Positions 58,317-64,000 of a stretch of 64,000 nucleotides of DNA are shown in pieces. A model generated the notes under the pieces. It worked only from the letters and a program-made list of their open reading frames with translations, did not search any database and had not been told where the DNA came from. Each line of letters starts with the position of its first letter. Position 1 is the first letter of the stretch. Source of the stretch: Saussurea involucrata (lineage: Eukaryota > Streptophyta > Magnoliopsida > Asterales > Asteraceae); assembly GCA_033807775.1 (NCBI GenBank), contig CM066314.1:34025001-34089000 (forward strand), given 5' to 3'. The translations under genes were made by a program, and so were the position numbers.

Positions 58317-58568
58317 GGTTCAGACGAGAACGCTAACTATTTACGAGAAGCACGAGGACGGCCGCTCATGTACAAAATCACATGTGATTCACATACAAAA
58401 TCATATGTGATTAAAATTCTGGACCCGCGGGGTTTGGCCCGCGGTTTGCAAGTCGCGCGGCTTGTCGCGCGGATCACATGTGATTTTGTACTGTGAATCA
58501 CATGGGATTTTGTACATGGACGGCCGTTCTCGTGCTTCTCGTAAATAGTTAGCGTCCTCGTTTGAACC
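58317..58568. mobile_element. MITE with 48-base inverted repeats in a TA/GA microsatellite
   Basis: Arms 58317-58364 and 58521-58568 pair with three mismatches (shared core CTAACTATTTACGAGAAGC). The inside has further palindromes around ACAAAATCACATGTGATT and a GC-rich CCCGCG/CGCGCGG centre. The flanks are TATATA plus GAGAGA on the left and CTCTATATATA on the right. Confidence 0.82.
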
Positions 58569-58797
58569 CACCTCTATATATATATGTATGTATATAATAT
58601 ATATATCGGGTTCATCGGGTTGGGCTGGGTTAAAATTCTTGTAACCCGATATCAACCCAATACGGTTTGAAGATTTTACAACTCAATTGGACATCGGGTT
58701 GCTTCGGGTTGGGTTATTTCACGTCGGGTTGGGTTGGGTTGATCGGGTTAGCCGGGTTGGTCGGGTTAGTCGGGTTTTTGAGCACCCCTGCTATTAA

Positions 58798-59386
58798 GAG
58801 CATCCCCAATCGGAGGTTCATAATGTTGAGTCATCAAACAACGACCGGTTCATATAATTTTCTTACCATTGAGAGGTTTTTGCTTTTTGCCACCTCATGT
58901 GGAGAGGTCCTCACAGAGGAACCGGTCCATGAGGTTAAAAGTGAGGGTCCCACATAATTTTTTATTTAAATAAATACATACCCTATTGAAATAATGTATT
59001 TATCTAATTTTATTTAAATTTTTATTCAACTGAAATTTTTATTTAATAAAACATAGTCAAATTTAATTAGTTATTATTTTTATTTTATAAAAAACTACAT
59101 TTTATATTTATCATTATTGATTTTGTTTTCTTTAATTTTTTTATTGTAATTTTTATATATAACACGTAAATTTTAACTATTTGTAAATTTTAATTATTGT
59201 TATGGATATTATAAGAAGTAGTTTTTAATTATTATAATTTTTTATTATAAAAACTATGGATCGGTCCATGACTGGGAGTGAAAAGTTTATAATATGTGTA
59301 GGAGAGAGAAAACTGATGTGGCAAAGAGAGAAAGGTGACGTGGCTAAATCATGAACCTCTAAAGAGGTCCATGATTGTGGATGCTC
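58798..59386. mobile_element. PIF/Harbinger-like (Tourist) MITE, 589 bp
   Basis: Ends GAGCATCCCCAATC and GATTGTGGATGCTC, with longer imperfect inverted repeats including AGGTTCAT/ATGAACCT. Flanked by TAA on both sides (58795-58797, 59387-59389), the 3-bp duplication typical of PIF/Harbinger. It lies eight bases right of the hAT-like end at 58790. Confidence 0.75.
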
Positions 59387-59389
59387 TAA

Positions 59390-60728
59390 CGTGATTAATA
59401 ATAGAGGAGGAAGGATTACAATCAGAAAAGGAAGAATTGACAGTAGGGAAAATTATAAGCTGGAGATCTAAAGACATGGAACATCGAGAAGTAGAAATTA
59501 CAATTTTCTCATTTGAGATTTTGACATAAACATAGAGAGAAAGAAAGAGAGAATGGATGAATTGAATGATGCCATACACAAGAGGTTTACAGATACTATG
59601 CATTATTATGGACAGATGTCGAGTCTTCATAATTGTCTTGCATTATTGTCTTCGATTATTGTTCTTGATAATCGTGTTTTGGATTATTTTGCAATTCGGA
59701 CGGTTCTTGAATAATCTTCTGACACTTCTACAAGAACATACATAGTGGAGAATCTTCATTATTACTCTTGATAACTTGATTTGATAACTCTGTTGAATTT
59801 GATAACGCTGTCGAAGGCTGTTGTGTAGTCTTCTCTTGGATAACAAAGAACTGCTCTTTGATTGTAGACACCAAGGTTTCGAAATTTTCGTAATCCAAAA
59901 TTTCAATTTTGAATCGCATAAAATTCCTAAAAGTTCTATTTTTCCTTAATTGCCATTAAAACAATTGAACGCCAATAGGGGCATGACCAATTACACACCT
60001 AGTCACCTACTATTTGCTAAATATAGACATACTTATTAATATGATCCTCACATGCATAAATATCAAGACATATTTTCACTTTTAGTGTATATCTTGATTT
60101 AATTTTTATATAAATAAATGTGTATATACCAACATCCTACCAATTAAAACATTCTAAAAAGGCATTAAGCAGAATTATGCAGCCTAAAATAATATGTATA
60201 CTTCAAATTGTATACAACGTATGCTTTTATACCGGTATAAAACTGTTAGAGACCATTTACTAAACACATACTTATCTCACCGGATGAACTTAACAAGGAC
60301 CGAGACTCTTACCGGGTAAGAAGGAAGACAACGATCGAGTGTCTTACCTGGTAAGCTTATAAACGCCTACCATCAATCCATTTTGATTGGCCGAGATAAT
60401 ATCACATAAGGTAAATGATGGTGGTGACTCTTGCCGCTAACTTGCTATTGAAAAGATTATACCAAGATTGAAAATAAAGTAGATTGATGGACACAGTTGA
60501 AGCATGCATCGTTCACAAAATAGTGTAAAACAATAATCCCAATATCGTTCGCGAATAACCGATTGGGATTATCTGGCGAAGAGTCTAATAGGGTAACTAT
60601 TTCATCTGATTTTGCAGTAAAAAAGTACAAGAAAAGGAAGCCTAAGAAGTGAATTTGGAAACCCCCATCTGCTTAAGCTTACATAACATGTCTCCTTTTT
60701 ACTTTGTACAAGATACAGACTAAACCTA
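59390..60728. other. Intergenic DNA and CD2BP2-like 3' UTR side
   Basis: A short - strand open stretch at 59919-59728 (63 codons, starting MRFKIEILDYENF) has no recognised domain and is possibly a retroelement gag scrap. Bases just left of 60729 should be the 3' UTR of the CD2BP2-like gene. Nothing else is clear. Confidence 0.4.
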
Positions 60729-62054
60729 CTAGCTTGTGTTTGTTTCTCCTTCTCCAGCCGGTAACTCATCGTAGGTCCCGGTTTCTTGGTTATATGAATA
60801 CCTGATAAAGATGAAACCATTAGAAAAAGAAAAAGAAAAAGAAAAATATAGGTTGATTCATTATCGTGTATGGAAAGAAAACAAGATTAGAATGCGAATG
60901 ACATGATAATCTAGACGTAAGTTTCTGTATATAAGCCACTTGAGAACAAACTAGCATTAAACAGTATTTTTTTACCAAGGAAAAGTCTTTCTAATAGAAA
61001 GAAACTGTAACGTATTTGATATAATCAAATACGTATTCTTTTTAGTATGAAGTTTTATAGACGGTACTAATTCTTCTTTACCATGTGAGTAAGTCAACTG
61101 AGTTAACTCGGGACCATCTATACCAAGTTATTGAATTATATATTGGAGCAGAAGTTAAGAGGAAGTGCCTAATGTTTGTCTATTTCAGCAACAGGATTTA
61201 ACCTTGATCTAGGCTTGAATTCAAAACAATTAAATTGGAACAAAATAAATATAATAATGTAGCATTTGAATCTTCATAGTCTTGTTTATTTGGATGATCA
61301 ATTTCCATTATTCCCTAATCTGTGTTTTTCCAGCTTTTTTTGATGTTTACATGGGAGTCTAATAATTGATAATGAAACTTTGAATGCTTGAACAAACTAC
61401 TAAAATAAATAGTGTGCACAAAAAGCATATCTTACCACTGTCCAGAGGCTGCATTGCAATACAGTGTCGAAGAGGGGTCATAATAATACCCCAAACTGCT
61501 GCTGTAGTAGTACCTGGAAAATTAAAATAACAGAGTAAGTCAAACAATCCGACAGAAAAACAAAGAAAGTAAATGACTATGTGATGCACGAGAAAATGTT
61601 GTGCAACGTTAAAAATTGGTTAGTAGATCATAGATGACATCTTCATATTGGATTAACATCACCCCCACAAAACCCTATATAAAATATTTTAGCTCCTTTT
61701 TTCTGCCTAAAAATATTTCAAGACTATAAAAACCCATTCTTGGAAGGATTTCGGTGCATCTAGAAAGCAGAAAAAAGCTAAAGCTGCACAAATAGATCTT
61801 TTGTGGTACATATCAGACAAATAATTAACAAATGCATATTGTGACACATTTGCAGGGGAGGAGCAATAGGCTACAGGGTGGGCACATAGTATTCTCGTGT
61901 TCCTGATCATACTGGTGTACTGAGAATCTTTAAAAAAACTGCAACAGGATCCAACATAGACTATATAAATAAAATGTGATGTAATAAAAGTTGTGGAAGC
62001 ATTTCATGGTTCCTCATAGGCAAACACACAAAAATAACACAGATATTGTCCATG

Positions 62055-62102
<48 letters not shown>

Positions 62103-63927
62103 CATATATATAGGGTTGGGTTAACGTGAGAAGTGGTTAGCAACCGTTGAATGAGAAATGGACGCACATTAGGATGAGATGCACCGAGATACACCAGATC
62201 AATTCCCTTCTAAGGCGCAATTCATGGGAGGGCATTTGATTAAAAGTGATCAACGGTTCAGATCCACTTCTCACGCTTCTCACGTTAACCTCAACTTCTC
62301 ACACGATCCTTCGCCTATACACACACACACACACACATACGCCGATGCATACCCTGAAGATTCATCAAATACATAATCGTTTTGTGTAGGCCCAGTACCT
62401 GCAATGAAAAAACAAATATGAGGTGCTATAATGTAACAATCCAAGGAATAGAAAATATTTTGAAAGCCAAATCATTACATTTAATATGCACCAGAAAACA
62501 TATCTCCTTACCAGCCAATGGATCGACAGTAGCATTTCCATCATCATTTTCTGCAAACATGTCAAAATCATCCTCATTGTTTGAAGTATTATCTGCTCCT
62601 TGTCTTCCATTGAGAATGAAGTCAGCAGTCCCAGAAGAATCGGGTTGCTTGTTTCCTGAACTTGAAGAAGTGCCTTCTCCTCTAGCCTGTGCTAGCTTCT
62701 CAAATCCCTCTGAAGTCAGAAAAAAATAGATTGAAAATGAGGGTGGTACTAAATGCTAATAACATTCCAATAACTAAAACATAAGATATATGAATAGTAA
62801 AATTGTTGAGCAGGAATCTTCAAAAAAGAAATAGAGTTAGGTATAATTCTAACCTGCTTCCCTCTGAAAGACCTCCTGTTTTTCGTCATATACATCTGCA
62901 TAAAAAAAGTACACAAATTCAGAACGTTAACATATATCATATGAGATTCTAAGACAGCTGTTGAAAAAAGAGTCGCAACTGTAGTCGCCATCCTCCATCA
63001 GTTTCATGGCATCTTCAGTTAATTGATCAAACACAACTTTTGTTTCAGCTGACATCTTTTCCTTCCTACCATTCGAACTTCCTTTCAGCCTTCTTAAAGC
63101 TTGCAACACCTGGAAACAGTTATATCTGAGATTGATGCACCAAAAATTGGACATGAAGTAAAATGAGATCCCTTTTTTTAGTTTTTTTTTTTTTTGGGGG
63201 GGGGGGGGGGGGGAGGATTCTAATCACTATTAGCGATTAGAATTCTAATGTGTGGTTGGCTCGGTTGGACTACTACATTTTTGTATCCAGGCTCTATTAA
63301 TAAAAAAAAACTAGTGGTAAAAGGTAATACATTATCTTATATCATATAGGATTCCTATTTTTAAAGATATCTTTTGTTGCGAGTAGAAGTTATTTCAAAA
63401 CACAAACGGTACAAAAATTCTATATTTTAACAGAGGTATCACTGTGGAACCATTTGTGTAGTTTTTCTGAGAAAATTTAAATATTTCTGCTTCCTTGTAA
63501 AGTGTATTGGGTTGTGTACTTGTGTTTAAAATGTTTTCCTAATTAATAGGAAACTGGTCTTTAAAGGAATTTAATCTATAAAAATTAGAAAACTATTTTA
63601 TGCTGACCTAATTTACAGCTGTGATTATATCTAAACCAACAGTAACACTTATTTCCTAACATCCTAAAATAGATGACTTTTTTATATCCAACCGATACAG
63701 CTAAAATTAGCAGTACACAAAGGCATGAAATGAAAGCTACATAGTTGAGAGATTGTGTCATAACAAGAACTTACTGTCTCCCCAGGTCCAAGCACATCGG
63801 CAATTCGTCTCTTAATAGTTCCAATATCTTGACTTGAAAGGTCAGCAGCTTCAACTATATCATTCATAACCACAGAGTGTTTTTGTGCAAGATTTGGATC
63901 AGCATCAATGCTATCAAGCCATGCATC
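60729..63927 (-). CDS. CD2BP2/LIN1-like U5 snRNP protein, 3' part (seven exons)
   Basis: Homologue of human CD2BP2 and yeast LIN1, which bind the U5 snRNP in the nucleus during spliceosome assembly. Exons by eye, 5' to 3': 63927-63775, 63109-62980, 62895-62854, 62709-62512, 62398-62353, 61513-61436, 60801-60729. All joins keep frame and total 239 residues plus TAG. The 5' exons lie beyond the right edge. Key segments: DAWLDSIDADPN (cf. DSWLDNIDW in human), IGTIKRRIADVLGPGETVLQ and ALRRLKG (the conserved block before the linker), EDAMKLMEDGDYNVYDEKQ, EDDFDMFAEND, then GYYYSSSLGYYYDPSS and YCNAASGQWYSYN. The C-terminus is a Tyr-rich OCRE-like repeat rather than the GYF domain of the animal protein. 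The second exon ends at a weak donor GTTGCG. Confidence 0.85.
62113..62295. mobile_element. Small MITE in a CA/TA microsatellite, intron of the CD2BP2-like gene
   Basis: Perfect 15-base inverted repeat GGTTAACGTGAGAAG (62119-62133 with 62276-62290) and an inner AACCGTTGA pair (62142-62150, 62250-62258). CA and TA tracts precede it and a CA tract follows it. It lies between exons 62398-62353 and 61513-61436. Confidence 0.7.
63196..63215. repeat. T and G homopolymer tracts in a CD2BP2-like intron
   Basis: A T-rich run is followed by about 18 G. Similar G runs occur in both S LTRs (about 28419 and 40456). Confidence 0.8.
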
Positions 63928-64000
63928 CTACAAAGATACTCATGGGCATGAGGGTAAGAAGGAAGAAGTTCCACTTAATGAAAACCAAGGATCGTAATAT
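63928..64000 (-). other. Intron of the CD2BP2-like gene running off the window
   Basis: An acceptor TTTGTAG precedes the exon at 63927. The bases to the right show no further exon before the window edge. Confidence 0.6.

Larger units (their letters stand above)
56797..58790. repeat. Second copy of the 50.8-54.1 kb segment (direct segmental duplication)
   Basis: 56797-57695 matches the right half of the foldback element (about 50768-51667). 57704-58290 matches 53326-53900, and 58598-58790 matches 53958-54098. All are in the same orientation. The MITEs at 51697-52903 and 52923-53275 are missing here, and a different MITE (58317-58568) sits in the corresponding TA tract. Copies differ by scattered point changes. 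Confidence 0.85.

Overview
The window reads as nuclear DNA of a flowering plant, most likely a eudicot. The evidence is spliced genes with GT-AG introns and plant-type SC35 and CD2BP2/LIN1 proteins, LTR retrotransposons primed by initiator tRNA-Met, and dense MITEs in AT-rich DNA. The retroelement style suggests Asteraceae, but that is inference. There is no prokaryotic gene, rRNA, tRNA or CRISPR array. Only two cellular genes are visible: an SC35-type splicing factor (+ strand, 21718-25089) and the 3' part of a CD2BP2/LIN1-like U5 snRNP protein (- strand, 63927-60729, running off the right edge).

Layout. 1-18998: two Ty3/gypsy chromoviruses on the - strand. T1 is 13-8949 with 1980-bp LTRs; T2 is 10192-18998 with ~1.9-kb LTRs. 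In both cases a further primer-binding site lies just left of the left LTR, so each belongs to a tandem array sharing LTRs. 8950-10191 is the leader and gag piece of the neighbouring T2 copy, cut off by T1. Both polyproteins are broken. 18999-21717: intergenic DNA with MITEs, including a GC-rich hAT-type element with an 8-bp duplication just upstream of SC35. 21718-25089: SC35, eight coding exons, whose last intron hosts a Mutator-type MITE with a hAT-type element nested in it. 25090-28118: downstream DNA and MITEs.

28119-48030: a Tork-like Ty1/copia element (K, - strand, heavily decayed). Its 3' LTR is split by a very young 13-kb Sirevirus-like Ty1/copia element (S, 28382-41387), with an exact GAGGA duplication and nearly identical LTRs. 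K's RNase H is split by a separate 1.1-kb insertion. S carries gag, protease/integrase/RT/RNase H, and downstream of pol a large open accessory gene. I infer that this gene is spliced (876 + 417 codons) and has its own promoter-like block (TGACGTCA, CCAAT, ACACGTGT, TATATAAA). This is the most interesting system in the window.

48031-58800: a nest of MULE-like, hAT-like and foldback elements. It includes a ~1.3-kb palindrome, a ~1.08-kb foldback of captured exons, a ~2-kb direct segmental duplication and several MITEs sitting in TA microsatellites. Gene fragments inside it look captured. 58798-59386 is a PIF/Harbinger-like MITE. 59390-60700 shows nothing clear, and the CD2BP2-like gene fills the right end.

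The two cellular genes both act in pre-mRNA splicing, but they sit ~35 kb apart and nothing suggests co-regulation. All coordinates, exon joins and repeat comparisons were made by eye.
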